NCBI RefSeq assembly: GCF_000235745.1
Contig: NZ_AGSX01000184.1
Span: 1-64,000 of the forward strand
Direction: 5' to 3'
DNA length: 64,000 nt
Source of the DNA: Stutzerimonas stutzeri SDM-LAC
Lineage (GTDB): Bacteria > Pseudomonadota > Gammaproteobacteria > Pseudomonadales > Pseudomonadaceae
In this document: piece after piece, positions 7,673 to 17,094 of the stretch
Layout: each line of letters begins with the position of its first letter
Position numbering within the stretch: the first letter of the stretch is position 1
The notes under the pieces: generated by a model
The model's database searches: none
What the model saw: the letters and a program-made list of their open reading frames with translations, nothing else
Told to the model about the DNA's origin: nothing
Made by a program: the position numbers and the translations under genes

Positions 7673-8569
7673 ATGGCGCCAAAAGACTTGCTGCTGGCTC
7701 TGGTTGTAATCGTCGTATGGGGCATGAATTTCGTCGTGATCAAGATCGGTCTGGATGACATTCCACCGATGCTGTTGGGGGCGCTGCGTTTTGCGCTCGC
7801 CGCGTTTCCGGCGGTCCTCTTCATTAAACGGCCTCAGATGCCGCTGCGCTGGTTGCTGGCCTACGGTGGAACCATATCCCTCGGTCAATTCGCTTTTCTC
7901 TTCTCCGCGATGAAAGTCGGCATGCCGGCTGGCTTGGCCTCGCTGGTGCTGCAATCGCAGGCATTCTTTACGCTGTTGTTCGCCGTCCTGTTTCTGGGCG
8001 AACGGTTTCGTGCAAGCAATCTGGTGGGGCTGGTGATCGCCGCTGGCGGTTTGCTGCTGATCGGTATGCAAGGCGACCGCAGCATGACGCTGGCCGGTTT
8101 CCTGCTGACCATCTGCGCGGCATCGATGTGGGCACTGGGCAATATCGTCACCCGCAAGGTGGGCAAGGTGAATCTGGTCGGGCTGGTAGTGTGGGGAAGC
8201 CTGATCCCACCGATTCCGTTCTTCGCGCTGTCTTGGGTGCTGGAGGGGCCGGAAGCGATCGGGGGCGCATTGCGTGGCTTCGGGATGGATTCGGCGCTGG
8301 TGCTGATCTACCTGGCGTTCGGCGCGACCATTCTTGGTTACGGGCTCTGGAGTCGTCTGTTGTCGCGCTATCCGGCCAATACCGTTGCGCCGTTCTCGCT
8401 GCTCATCCCCGTCGTTGGGCTGACCTCCGCCGCGGTACTGCTGGACGAGCACCTGGGCCTGCTCCAGGCGGTTGGCGCGCTGCTGGTCATGCTGGGTCTG
8501 GTGATCAACGTAGGCGGGGGGTGGGTGGTTGGCCGACTGCGCACGGCTTTCGGCAGTTCAACGGCCTGA
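7673..8569 (+). CDS. eamA: EamA-family drug/metabolite exporter, close to O-acetylserine/cysteine exporter EamA
   Basis: This 298-residue inner-membrane protein has ten predicted helices, built from two EamA repeats. It resembles E. coli EamA (YdeD) along its length, for example VVVWGMNFVVIKIGL near the N-terminus, QFAFLFSAMKVGMPAGLASL, and PFSLLIPVVGLTSAAVLLDE near the end. E. coli EamA exports cysteine and O-acetylserine, so an amino-acid export role is likely but transferred by similarity. I prefer the ATG at 7673, with GGGGA seven bases before it, over a TTG at 7655. Confidence 0.85.
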   Translation: MAPKDLLLALVVIVVWGMNFVVIKIGLDDIPPMLLGALRFALAAFPAVLFIKRPQMPLRWLLAYGGTISLGQFAFLFSAMKVGMPAGLASLVLQSQAFFTLLFAVLFLGERFRASNLVGLVIAAGGLLLIGMQGDRSMTLAGFLLTICAASMWALGNIVTRKVGKVNLVGLVVWGSLIPPIPFFALSWVLEGPEAIGGALRGFGMDSALVLIYLAFGATILGYGLWSRLLSRYPANTVAPFSLLIPVVGLTSAAVLLDEHLGLLQAVGALLVMLGLVINVGGGWVVGRLRTAFGSSTA

Positions 8570-8690
8570 CAGCAAAACGCCCCTACGGTGTCCGGGCGGG
8601 TGGTGCGGCGACTTCTTTCGGTGGCCGCTTCGATGATGGCCTACTCGCGGTCAGCGGTGCGGCTGAGCGGCACGCCGCCGCTTGATGACA

Positions 8691-9368
8691 TCAGAACAAC
8701 GCACCCTGGTCCTGTTTTCGACGGCGACTGTCCAGGCGTTGACGAAAACGTGTGCGGTATTCGTTCGCCAGCGGCAACAGACTCGTCAGCCAGTCGAGTT
8801 CGGCATCGCTGAGGTCTTCGTTCATGTAGCCGCGCCAGATGCGCAGCACACTCGCGGCGGGGCAGGGCCGTTCGATCAACCGCAGCATTGCACCAGGGGG
8901 AACGGTACCGGGTTCAAGGGTTCGGTACAGCCAGCCGGTTCTGCCGCTTTTGGCCAGTTGCCGGGCGAGGCCGCGGGCGTCGTGTCGCCGGTCGAGGTTG
9001 CTGCAGGGTGAACGAGGCTGGCTGACTTCGATCAGGGCATCACCCCACCGAAAGCGATCACCGATGCATACCTGTCGTTCATCCAGGCCCAGCGTCGACA
9101 TATTTTCGCCAAACGCGGCGGGGCCGATGCCCGGCAAATGCGGAAAAAGCCTGCGCCAGTGAGAGTAATGATCGGCCGGATAGTGGCAAAGGCTGCGATC
9201 CGGCCCGCCATGGAAACGGTTATCGGCGACTCGGTCGCCCTGCAGCCCGTTGAAATCAAGCCAGACGCCGCTCATCACCAGTTGTTTGTCGATGGCTGAC
9301 GGCTTCTCCGTACCCGGCAGCCGCAGCAGTTGGTTGCGTAGGAAGGGACCTTCAGCCGGCCATTGCAT
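8691..9368 (-). CDS. MOSC-domain protein (YiiM-like)
   Basis: This 225-residue protein holds a MOSC domain, found in molybdenum-cofactor sulfurases and in YiiM, which reduces N-hydroxylated compounds. Motifs include GDRVADNRFHGGPDRSLCHY at about residues 44-63, FGENMSTLGL, and QPRSPCSNLDRR with the conserved Cys that binds the cofactor. A short 3-alpha-like C-terminal tail follows, as in YiiM. The start is the ATG at 9368 with AGAGGG five bases before; the longer frame runs into the small gene upstream. It probably forms a unit with the 62-residue gene ending at 9407. Confidence 0.85.
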   Translation of the reverse strand: MQWPAEGPFLRNQLLRLPGTEKPSAIDKQLVMSGVWLDFNGLQGDRVADNRFHGGPDRSLCHYPADHYSHWRRLFPHLPGIGPAAFGENMSTLGLDERQVCIGDRFRWGDALIEVSQPRSPCSNLDRRHDARGLARQLAKSGRTGWLYRTLEPGTVPPGAMLRLIERPCPAASVLRIWRGYMNEDLSDAELDWLTSLLPLANEYRTRFRQRLDSRRRKQDQGALF

Positions 9369-9406
9369 GAGCACCCTCTGATCTGGATGAGTGAGAAGGG
9401 GCTTGC

Positions 9407-9595
9407 TCAAGTGGCGTTGAGACGGGCCAGCTCGCGACGCACCATGGCGGCGAATTCTGGCAGTTTCAGCTGATACAGCTCGGTTGCGACCCAGCCCAGC
9501 CAGCGGGTGCCCAGCGCCTGTCGTTGTTCGAGCAGTCGTCGCGCTTCGGCGGTCGCACGCTCGGCATGTTGCTGATGAAACTCCGACCGGCTCAT
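9407..9595 (-). CDS. Small hypothetical protein
   Basis: This is a 62-residue, mostly helical and charged protein with no recognised domain, signal peptide or membrane segment. I accept it because a strong GAGGAG ribosome-binding site precedes its ATG, it lies in the same orientation 38 bases upstream of the MOSC gene, and its codon use is like its neighbours. It is divergent from dgt. The function is unknown. Confidence 0.65.
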   Translation of the reverse strand: MSRSEFHQQHAERATAEARRLLEQRQALGTRWLGWVATELYQLKLPEFAAMVRRELARLNAT

Positions 9596-9714
9596 GGCTG
9601 CTCCTCAAACTGAGCGGGCGATTCTAAACGACCACGGCAGTTGGCGCCTGATCGCTTGGTAAAGCTGCTGTGCCGCGCTAGGCTCGCGATTCTGTCGTTT
9701 ATCGAGTTCGAATC

Positions 9715-11211
9715 ATGCCGCGGTCTGTGAACTTCAAGGACAAGCTCTCCCGTCAACGGCCTTATGGGCGCCCGGAGTCGGGGCTCAAGGCGTCCGAAGG
9801 TGATTTGTCGCTGATTATCGATCAGCTCGAAAGTGATCGCGGCCGCATCATTAATTCCGCTGCCGTGCGCCGATTGCAACAGAAGACCCAGGTGTTCCCG
9901 CTGGAGCGCAATGCGGCGGTGCGCAGTCGCCTGACGCATTCGCTGGAGGTCCAGCAGACCGGGCGCTTTATTGTGCGCACTCTGTACAAACAGCTCGGTT
10001 CGCGGGCGACCCAATATGGCCTGGATGGCCTGGAAGGTGCGCTGGAAAGTCTCGTCGAAATGACCTGCCTGATGCACGACATCGGCAACCCGCCGTTTGG
10101 CCACTTTGGCGAGTTCGCCATTGGCGAGTGGTTCAAGCGGCACCTGAACCTGCTGTTCGACACCGCGGTTCCTGACGGGCAGGGCGACAACGAATTGCGC
10201 AGTCGGATGCTGGTCGACCTCGAACAGTTCGAAGGCAATGCCCAGGCAATTCGCCTGGTGGTCAGCCTGCTGCGGCTCAACCTGACCTACACACAGACAG
10301 CAGGCCTGCTGAAGTACGTGCGCGCCGCTTATGCGCCTAAGCCGGCCAAGGGAGCCCCGGGCGCCTATCTGCTGAAGAAGCCTGGCTTCTATCTTTCGGA
10401 GGAGCCTTTCGTCGCAGATTTGCAGGCTGCGCTGGGTCTGCAACCAGGCACGCGTCATCCGGTTGCGTACATCATGGAGGCAGCCGATGACATCGCCTAT
10501 TGTCTCGCCGACATCGAAGACTCGGTGGAGAAGGGCATCTTCAGCATTGAGCAGCTATCACAGCTGCTGATCGACAAATTCGCCGAACACGGCTCGCCCG
10601 ACGAGCTGATTGCGAGTACCGGCCGCAGCTTTCGCAGCATGGTCGAGTACGCTCAGGCGCGCGCTGCCAAGGAGCCGATCAACAAGGTGGGCGAATTCTT
10701 CATCTGGCTGCGGGTGAACATGGTGCACCCGCTGGTGCAGCACGCGGCCCAGCAATTTATCGAGCATATCGAAGCGGTCCACAACGGCACGCTGGACCGT
10801 GCCCTGCTGGAAGACGCAAGCCTGCCCAACGCCATCGTGCAGACGTTCAAGGATGTCGCGATGGACCGCGTGTTCTGCCATCGCGAAGTCGAGACCCTGC
10901 AGCTGCAGGGCTACCGGATTCTGCAGGGGCTGCTGGACGCCTACGCGCCACTGCTGGCCGTTGCACCTGCGACCTTCCAGGCATTGACCGAAGGCAGCTG
11001 CCGCAGCGAACCGCACCTGCAGATGCTCGCCCGACGGCTGCCCAGTCAACTGATAAAGGCCTACCACGAGTCGCTCAGAACGCTCCCTGAGAGGCGTGAC
11101 GACCAGCCGTTGTGGGAGTTCTATTACCGCTGCCGCATGTTGCAAGACTTCGTCAGCGGCATGACCGATCAACTGGCGCAGGACGAATACCGCGTTCTCT
11201 CTGCGCTGTGA
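9715..11211 (+). CDS. dgt: Deoxyguanosinetriphosphate triphosphohydrolase
   Basis: This 498-residue HD-domain enzyme splits dGTP into deoxyguanosine and triphosphate. The metal-binding HD motif is clear: LTHSLEVQQTGR around residues 73-84 supplies the first His, and MHDIGNPPFGHFGE around 119-132 supplies the HD pair, with a later Asp in EAADDIAYCLADIED. The length fits the long, E. coli-type Dgt proteins of gammaproteobacteria. It is a single gene, divergent from the small 62-residue gene, with a short hairpin directly after its stop. Confidence 0.95.
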   Translation: MPRSVNFKDKLSRQRPYGRPESGLKASEGDLSLIIDQLESDRGRIINSAAVRRLQQKTQVFPLERNAAVRSRLTHSLEVQQTGRFIVRTLYKQLGSRATQYGLDGLEGALESLVEMTCLMHDIGNPPFGHFGEFAIGEWFKRHLNLLFDTAVPDGQGDNELRSRMLVDLEQFEGNAQAIRLVVSLLRLNLTYTQTAGLLKYVRAAYAPKPAKGAPGAYLLKKPGFYLSEEPFVADLQAALGLQPGTRHPVAYIMEAADDIAYCLADIEDSVEKGIFSIEQLSQLLIDKFAEHGSPDELIASTGRSFRSMVEYAQARAAKEPINKVGEFFIWLRVNMVHPLVQHAAQQFIEHIEAVHNGTLDRALLEDASLPNAIVQTFKDVAMDRVFCHREVETLQLQGYRILQGLLDAYAPLLAVAPATFQALTEGSCRSEPHLQMLARRLPSQLIKAYHESLRTLPERRDDQPLWEFYYRCRMLQDFVSGMTDQLAQDEYRVLSAL

Positions 11212-11216
11212 CCCAG

Positions 11217-11234
11217 GCCTGCCGTCTGGCAGGC
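11217..11234. other. Short hairpin after dgt
   Basis: GCCTGCC (11217-11223) pairs with GGCAGGC (11228-11234) around a 4-base loop, six bases after the dgt stop. There is no T-run. The remaining bases up to 11426 hold no gene I can support. Confidence 0.35.
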
Positions 11235-11426
11235 ATTCGCAGCTGCCTTGGCTCTGCGTATTTATCGCGGCCCAGGCCAATGGAAAATCGACGATGTTTG
11301 GTCGTCGCACGGCTCCTGCGGCGTGTGGAGCGGGTTGCCTTGCGGAATCGTTGGGCAGCATGCGCGGGGCGGCCGGTCGTTCCCGGTCGCAGGGCTCGTT
11401 CCCGCTGCGAAGCCCAGGCTGCTGCT

Positions 11427-12092
11427 TCAGTTGGCTGCTTCAGTCGCTGCAAGGGGATCGCGGGTGTACGCGCGCATGAACAGATCGACGCAATCCTTAA
11501 CATGTCGCTTCATGTCTGCTACGTCCGGTTGCTCGGCATAGCCGATCAGCAGACGGAAATGGGCAACGCCTTTGATCAATGAACAAAAATGTTCTGCAGC
11601 GCGCATCGGTTCGGGCACGTTCAGCAACTGGCGCTGGTGAGCCTGGTCGAGCATCTGCTCCAGGTCGACCAATAGCTTCTGTGGGCCCGCGTCGAAGAAC
11701 ATCTGCGACAGGGCCGGGTTCTGCGTTGCCATCGCCACCATCACCCGGTGCAAACCGATGGATTCGGGACTGATGACCAGCTCGTGAAAAGCATGGGCAA
11801 TGTCCAGCAGGACCGAACGGAACTCACGCCCATCCTCCAGCACAAACAGCCGGCGCGGCAGGCGTGTTTCGCAGGTGGTCTTCACTGCCTCGCCGAACAG
11901 CGCCTCCTTGTCCTTGAAGTGGCTGTACAGCGTGAGCTTCGAGACACCGGCTTCGGCCGCGATGGCGTCCATGCTGCTGCCTTCGTAACCATTGTTGAGA
12001 AACAGCACCTGAGCGGCCATCAGGATGGCCTCGCGTTTGGCGGGGTCCTTCGGACGGCCCGGGCCAGAGGGTGCGGGTGGGTTCTTTATCAT
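11427..12092 (-). CDS. TetR-family repressor, likely of the adjacent RND efflux operon
   Basis: This 221-residue TetR-type regulator has a helix-turn-helix at about residues 40-62 (MDAIAAEAGVSKLTLYSHFKDKEALF), preceded by the usual 'AQVLFLNNGYEGSS' helix 1. The C-terminal part is a divergent ligand-binding domain whose inducer cannot be guessed. It is divergent from the efflux adaptor gene with 94 bases between, where a near-perfect palindrome lies at 12134-12147. The standard arrangement suggests that it represses the efflux genes and itself. Confidence 0.9.
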   Translation of the reverse strand: MIKNPPAPSGPGRPKDPAKREAILMAAQVLFLNNGYEGSSMDAIAAEAGVSKLTLYSHFKDKEALFGEAVKTTCETRLPRRLFVLEDGREFRSVLLDIAHAFHELVISPESIGLHRVMVAMATQNPALSQMFFDAGPQKLLVDLEQMLDQAHQRQLLNVPEPMRAAEHFCSLIKGVAHFRLLIGYAEQPDVADMKRHVKDCVDLFMRAYTRDPLAATEAAN

Positions 12093-12133
12093 GTGCGTTT
12101 TAATACTAGACTGGTGAGTTCGGTATTTTTACT

Positions 12134-12147
12134 ATACCGCGCAGTAT
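12134..12147. promoter_or_regulatory. Candidate TetR operator for the RND operon
   Basis: ATACCGCGCAGTAT is a 14-base palindrome with one mismatched pair, in the intergenic region shared by the TetR gene and the efflux operon. Position and symmetry make it the best operator candidate. Binding is inferred. Confidence 0.45.
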
Positions 12148-12186
12148 AAGTATTAGAACCCGCTTCGCGACAGAGAGAGATTCGAC

Positions 12187-13284
12187 GTGTTCCGACATGC
12201 CTTGCCCTTCCTCGGTGTTTTTGGTTTTGCCTTGCTTGCCGGTTGCGGCAATGGTGAGCCTGAGCCGCTCTCGACGCGCCCCGTGATGGTGGCCCAGCCA
12301 CAGCCCGCCGGTGAGGCCTTTGAAAGCTATCCGGGCGAAGTGCATGCGCGCTACGAACCGGAACTGGCGTTCCGAATCGGCGGGAAGGTAACCGAGCGCA
12401 TGGTCGAAGCCGGCGAGCGCGTGCGCAAGGATCAGCCGTTGGCCAAGCTCGACCCGCAGGATGTGCAGCTGCAACTTGAGGGGATCCGTGCCCAGGTGGC
12501 GGCGGCTGAAGCCAACCTCCGGGTCGCCCGTGCCGAGCATGAACGCTACAAGACCTTGATGGATCGGCAACTGGTCAGCCGCTCGCAGTTCGATTCCTCT
12601 GAAAACGCCTTTCGCTCGGCCCAGGCGCGTCTGAAGCAAGCGCGTGCCGAGTTCGATGTGGCGAACAACCAAGTCGACTACGCCATTCTGCGCGCCACGC
12701 ACGAAGGGGTGATCGCCCAGCGCCAGGTTGAGGTGGGGCAGGTGGTCGCCGCCGGCCAGACGGCGTTCGTGTTGGCTGCCGATGGTGAGCGCGAGGTAGC
12801 GATCAACTTGCCGGAACAGGCGCTGGACCGGTATTCGGTTGGCCAAAAGGTCTCGGTGGAAATCTGGTCCCATCCGGGCAAGCAGTATCCCGGTCACATT
12901 CGCGAGCTGTCGCCGGCTGCCGATCCGCAGTCGCGTACCTATTCGGCGCGTGTCGCATTCGCCGATACCGATGTACCTGCCGAGCTGGGGCAGAGTGCGC
13001 TGGTGTCGATCCGCAGCGACGGCGAGGTGCCCTTGGCCGTGCCGCTTTCCGCGGTCACTGCCGAGAAGGGCAAGGCCTACGTCTGGAGAGTAAAGGACGA
13101 CGCCACGCTGGAGCGTGTTGCGGTGCAAACCGGTGCCTTTGGCGAAACACAGGTGCCCATCCTCAAAGGCTTGCACGCCGATGACTGGGTCGTGCTGGCC
13201 GGCGTGCAGATGCTCCACGAGAACCAGTCGGTGAGGGCGGTCGATCGTGACAACCGCCCGGTCGAGCTGGCAGCGCAGGAGTAA
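12187..13284 (+). CDS. RND efflux periplasmic adaptor (membrane fusion) lipoprotein
   Basis: This 365-residue adaptor links an inner-membrane RND pump to an outer-membrane channel. The start is GTG at 12187, behind GAGAGAGA. The N-terminus is a lipoprotein signal with lipobox L-L-A-G-C (Cys at residue 20). The order lipoyl half, alpha-helical hairpin (rich in Ala, Arg and Glu, about 98-160), lipoyl half and beta-barrel is as in AcrA/MexA, and GQVVAAGQTAFVLA (about 180-193) is the second lipoyl half. It is five bases upstream of the pump gene. No outer-membrane factor is encoded here, so the pair presumably shares a TolC/OprM-type channel encoded elsewhere. Confidence 0.92.
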   Translation: MFRHALPFLGVFGFALLAGCGNGEPEPLSTRPVMVAQPQPAGEAFESYPGEVHARYEPELAFRIGGKVTERMVEAGERVRKDQPLAKLDPQDVQLQLEGIRAQVAAAEANLRVARAEHERYKTLMDRQLVSRSQFDSSENAFRSAQARLKQARAEFDVANNQVDYAILRATHEGVIAQRQVEVGQVVAAGQTAFVLAADGEREVAINLPEQALDRYSVGQKVSVEIWSHPGKQYPGHIRELSPAADPQSRTYSARVAFADTDVPAELGQSALVSIRSDGEVPLAVPLSAVTAEKGKAYVWRVKDDATLERVAVQTGAFGETQVPILKGLHADDWVVLAGVQMLHENQSVRAVDRDNRPVELAAQE

Positions 13285-13289
13285 TCAGG

Positions 13290-16200
13290 ATGCGCTTCAA
13301 TCTTTCCGCCTGGGCGCTGGGCAACCGGCAGATCGTTGTCTATCTGATGCTGCTGATGGCCGTCGTCGGTGCGCTTTCGTACAGCAAGCTGGGTCAGAGT
13401 GAGGACCCACCGTTTACCTTCAAGGCCATGGTCATTCAGACCCAGTGGCCCGGCGCGACCGCCGAGGAAGTCTCCCGGCAGGTCACCGAACGCATCGAAA
13501 AGAAGCTGATGGAGACCGGCGAATACGAGCGCATCGTCTCCTTCTCGCGGCCGGGGGAATCGAACGTGACCTTCATGGCGCGCGATTCGATGCGCTCCGA
13601 GCAGATACCGGATCTCTGGTATCAGATTCGCAAGAAGATCGGCGACATTCGCCACACGCTCCCGGCAGGCGTCCAGGGACCGTTCTTCAATGATGAATTC
13701 GGTACCACCTTCGGCAACATCTACGCCTTGACCGGGCAGGGCTTCGATTACGCGGTGCTCAAGGACTACGCCGATCGCATCCAGTTGCAGCTGCAGCGGG
13801 TCAAGAACGTCGGCAAGGTCGAGCTGATCGGTCTGCAGGACGAAAAGATCTGGATCGAGCTATCCAACGTCAAACTGGCGAATCTGGGCGTGCCGCTGGA
13901 GGCTGTGCAACAGGCGCTTGAGGCGCAGAACACGGTGATGTCTGCCGGCTTCGTCGAAACCGCCAGCGATCGTGTGCAACTGCGTGTCACCGGTAGCTTC
14001 GAGACGGTCAAGGAGATCCGCGACTTCCCCATCCGAGTTGCTGGCAGCACCTTCCGTATTGGCGACGTCGCGGAGGTTTATCGTGGCTTCAACGATCCGC
14101 CGGCGCCACGCATGCGCTTCATGGGGGAACCGGCGATTGGCCTGGCGGTGTCAATGAAGGCCGGCGGTGACATCCTCATGCTGGGGGATGCGCTGCAAGG
14201 CGAGTTCGCCCGGCTGCAGCAGGAGCTGCCGGCTGGTATGGAGTTGCGCAAGGTCTCCGATCAGCCCGCGGCGGTGAAAACCAGTGTCGGTGAATTCGTG
14301 CGGGTGCTGATCGAGGCGCTGGCAATCGTGCTGCTGGTGAGCTTCTTCTCGCTCGGTGTGCGCACTGGGCTGGTGGTCGCCTTGTCGATTCCCTTGGTCC
14401 TGGCGATGACGTTCGCAACCATGCATTACCTCGACATCGGCCTGCACAAGATATCGCTGGGCGCGCTGGTGCTGGCGCTCGGGCTGATGGTGGATGATGC
14501 GATCATCGCGGTGGAGATGATGGCGATCAAGATGGAACAGGGCTTCGATCGGCTCAAGGCCGCCAGCTACGCCTGGACCAGTACCGCCTTTCCAATGCTC
14601 ACCGGTACGCTCATTACAGCTGCCGGCTTTTTGCCGATCGCCACTGCGCAGTCGAGTACCGGCGAGTACACCCGATCGATCTTCCAGGTGGTGACCATCG
14701 CGCTGGTGGCTTCCTGGATCGCGGCGGTGGTGTTCGTCCCTCTGCTGGGCGAGAAGCTGCTGCCGGATCTGGCCAAGCGTCACGCGCTGAAACACGGCGG
14801 TAGCGACCAAGGGCATGACCCGTATTCGACGCCGTTCTACCAGCGCGTGCGCCGCGTGATTCACTGGTGCGTGCACCGGCGCAAGACGGTGATCGTGCTG
14901 ACGCTGCTGCTCTTTGTCGGCGCGATAGGGCTGTTCCGTATCGTCCCGCAGCAGTTCTTTCCGGCTTCAGGTCGCCTCGAGCTGATGGTCGACCTGAAGC
15001 TGGCCGAAGGCGTGTCGCTCAAGGCCACTGAAGCCGAGGTGCACCGCCTCGAAAAGATGCTCGAGGAGCGCGCCGGCATCGACAATTACGTTGCCTATGT
15101 CGGCAACGGTTCGCCGCGTTTCTATCTACCACTGGATCAACAGCTGCCTGCCACCAGCTTCGCCCAGATCGTGGTGTTGGCCAACAGCATCGAGGAGCGC
15201 GAAGCTCTGCGCAGCTGGTTGATTGAACGGCTGAGAGAGGACTTCCCAACACTGCGCGGGCGCGTCAGCCGGCTGGAAAATGGCCCTCCGGTGGGCTATC
15301 CGGTGCAGTTCCGCGTGACCGGCGAGCATATCGATGTCGTACGCACGCTGGCACGTCAGGTGGCGGCCAAGGTGCGTGAAAACCCCTACGTGGCTAACGT
15401 CCATCTCGACTGGCAGGAACCAAGCAAGGTCGTCTGGCTGAATGTCGATCAAGATCGCGCGCGCGCGCTCGGGGTGAGCACGGTCGAATTGTCCCAATTC
15501 CTCAAGCGCACCTTTACCGGCACCACCGCCGGCCAGTTCCGTGAGGATAACGAGCTGATCGAGATCCTGCTGCGCGGTACGGCTCGCGAGCGGGAAATGC
15601 TGTCGATGCTGCCGAGTCTGGCGATTCCCACCGCCAGCGGTCGCAGCGTGCCGTTGTCGCAGGTCGCAACCCTGGAGTACGGCTTCGAGGAGGGCGTGAT
15701 CTGGCATCGCAATCGCCTGCCAACCGTAACGGTGCGTGCCGACATCTATGGCGAGCAGCAGCCGGCTTCGCTGGTGCAGCAGATAGAGCCGACGCTGAGC
15801 GAAATTCGTGATGCGCTGCCCAGCGGTTATCTGCTGGAAGTCGGTGGCACCGTGGAGGATTCCAGTCGCGGCCAGGCTTCGGTAAATGCCGGCATGCCGC
15901 TATTCGTTATCGTCGTGGTCAGCCTGTTAATGCTCCAGCTCAAAAGCTTTTCGCGATCTGCGATGGTCTTTCTTACCGCGCCGCTGGGGCTGATTGGCGT
16001 TGCGTTGTTCCTGCTGTTGTTCGGCAAGCCGTTCGGCTTTGTCGCGATGCTCGGCACCATCGCGCTGTCCGGGATGATCATGCGCAACTCGGTGATTCTG
16101 GTGGATCAGATCGAGCAGGACATCGGCGCCGGGCAGGATCGTTTCAACGCCATCATCGACGCCACGGTACGTCGCTTCCGGCCCATCGTGCTGACCGCCC

Positions 16201-16364
16201 TGGCTTCGGTACTGGCGATGATTCCACTGTCGCGTAGCGTGTTCTTCGGACCGATGGCGGTGGCGATCATGGGTGGCCTGATCGTCGCGACTGCCTTGAC
16301 GCTGTTGTTCCTGCCGGCGCTTTATGCAGCCTGGTTCCGGGTCAAGGAAGAACGAGCGGTGTAG
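13290..16364 (+). CDS. RND efflux pump, inner-membrane permease (AcrB/MexB superfamily)
   Basis: This 1024-residue proton-driven pump has the RND layout: one helix, a large periplasmic loop, a cluster of helices, a second loop and a second cluster. The proton-relay Asp pair is in ALGLMVDDAIIAVE near residue 400. Its N-terminus (FNLSAWALGNRQIVVYLML) and length place it with the hydrophobe/amphiphile group often paired with lipoprotein adaptors. The substrate cannot be told from sequence. It is the second gene of the TetR-controlled pair, and a strong hairpin follows its stop. Confidence 0.94.
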   Translation: MRFNLSAWALGNRQIVVYLMLLMAVVGALSYSKLGQSEDPPFTFKAMVIQTQWPGATAEEVSRQVTERIEKKLMETGEYERIVSFSRPGESNVTFMARDSMRSEQIPDLWYQIRKKIGDIRHTLPAGVQGPFFNDEFGTTFGNIYALTGQGFDYAVLKDYADRIQLQLQRVKNVGKVELIGLQDEKIWIELSNVKLANLGVPLEAVQQALEAQNTVMSAGFVETASDRVQLRVTGSFETVKEIRDFPIRVAGSTFRIGDVAEVYRGFNDPPAPRMRFMGEPAIGLAVSMKAGGDILMLGDALQGEFARLQQELPAGMELRKVSDQPAAVKTSVGEFVRVLIEALAIVLLVSFFSLGVRTGLVVALSIPLVLAMTFATMHYLDIGLHKISLGALVLALGLMVDDAIIAVEMMAIKMEQGFDRLKAASYAWTSTAFPMLTGTLITAAGFLPIATAQSSTGEYTRSIFQVVTIALVASWIAAVVFVPLLGEKLLPDLAKRHALKHGGSDQGHDPYSTPFYQRVRRVIHWCVHRRKTVIVLTLLLFVGAIGLFRIVPQQFFPASGRLELMVDLKLAEGVSLKATEAEVHRLEKMLEERAGIDNYVAYVGNGSPRFYLPLDQQLPATSFAQIVVLANSIEEREALRSWLIERLREDFPTLRGRVSRLENGPPVGYPVQFRVTGEHIDVVRTLARQVAAKVRENPYVANVHLDWQEPSKVVWLNVDQDRARALGVSTVELSQFLKRTFTGTTAGQFREDNELIEILLRGTAREREMLSMLPSLAIPTASGRSVPLSQVATLEYGFEEGVIWHRNRLPTVTVRADIYGEQQPASLVQQIEPTLSEIRDALPSGYLLEVGGTVEDSSRGQASVNAGMPLFVIVVVSLLMLQLKSFSRSAMVFLTAPLGLIGVALFLLLFGKPFGFVAMLGTIALSGMIMRNSVILVDQIEQDIGAGQDRFNAIIDATVRRFRPIVLTALASVLAMIPLSRSVFFGPMAVAIMGGLIVATALTLLFLPALYAAWFRVKEERAV

Positions 16365-16374
16365 GGGCGCATCG

Positions 16375-16395
16375 CCGGCATCTCTCAGATGCCGG
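16375..16395. terminator. Hairpin between convergent efflux and tetR genes
   Basis: CCGGCATC (16375-16382) and GATGCCGG (16388-16395) form a perfect 8-base stem around TCTCA. The hairpin starts 11 bases after the pump stop and covers the stop of the convergent tetR gene. No T-run is present, so termination is uncertain. Confidence 0.45.
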
Positions 16396-16945
16396 AGGCT
16401 TGCAGCAGTTTGTCGGCCGCCGCCTTGGCCAGCAGCGCCTGATCAGCCGGACCTTCGATGTGCGCCATGCTCAGCGCACCTTCGATCAAAAATTGCAGTT
16501 GCCGCGCAAGTTGCTCGGGTTGCGGTGCATCAAGTGCTTCTAGCAGTTCGCGCAGGTGCGTCTGGAACTCTGCCTTATAAGTAGCCGAGCGCTGATGAAT
16601 TGGGTGGTCGCGGTCGTGATATTCGGCGGCGGCATTGATGAACAGGCAGCCACAGAACGCACTGGGGCTGTTAATCATATTGTTCAATCCCTCGAAAACG
16701 CCGAGCAGCGCCTTGCGTGGCGGCAGCTTGTCGCGTGCTTCGCGTAGGCGTTCGAGCATTGGCTGCTGTCGAGCGTCCAGTACCGCCAGAATCAGCTCTT
16801 CCTTCGACTTGAAGTGCTTGTACAGCGTCATCTTGGCCACGCCGGATTCGCTGAGAATCCGATCGATGCCCGTGGCGTGATAACCCTCTGTGTAGAACAG
16901 CCGCTCGGCAGTGCTGAGCAGCAGATCGCGTTTGTTCGTTGCCAT
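16385..16945 (-). CDS. TetR/AcrR-family regulator
   Basis: This 186-residue regulator has the TetR DNA-binding domain at the N-terminus (AERLFYTEGYHATGIDRILSES, then VAKMTLYKHFKSKEELI). The C-terminal domain contains F-C-G-C-L-F (residues 97-102), a pattern seen in a subgroup of TetR proteins that respond to electrophiles or redox-active compounds, so cysteine-based sensing is possible. It is divergent from a glutathione S-transferase gene, and a palindrome lies between them at 17029-17042. I infer that it controls the GST cluster. Confidence 0.88.
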   Translation of the reverse strand: MATNKRDLLLSTAERLFYTEGYHATGIDRILSESGVAKMTLYKHFKSKEELILAVLDARQQPMLERLREARDKLPPRKALLGVFEGLNNMINSPSAFCGCLFINAAAEYHDRDHPIHQRSATYKAEFQTHLRELLEALDAPQPEQLARQLQFLIEGALSMAHIEGPADQALLAKAAADKLLQASGI

Positions 16946-17028
16946 TTGAATCTCCTCGGACGGTCATTATGCGGGAGCGGCTCAGTTCCCACCAATTGCC
17001 ATCTAGGCAAAAAATGTGCTTGCAGTGT

Positions 17029-17042
17029 ACAGACAGGTCTGT
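17029..17042. promoter_or_regulatory. Candidate TetR operator upstream of the GST cluster
   Basis: ACAGACAGGTCTGT has six-base arms (ACAGAC/GTCTGT) that are perfect reverse complements around AG. It lies 53 bases before the GST start, between that gene and the divergent tetR gene. It resembles the TAGAC-type palindromes bound by several TetR repressors. Binding is inferred. Confidence 0.5.
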
Positions 17043-17094
17043 CTATTATCCAGTCGTGCCTCACCGGCCCCGATCCTTTACGAGGAGCGACACG

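Noticed and set aside
8666-8682. AGCGGC/GCCGCT inverted repeat between eamA and the MOSC gene
   Set aside because: The stem has only six pairs, no T-run follows and the region is GC-rich, so it could be chance.
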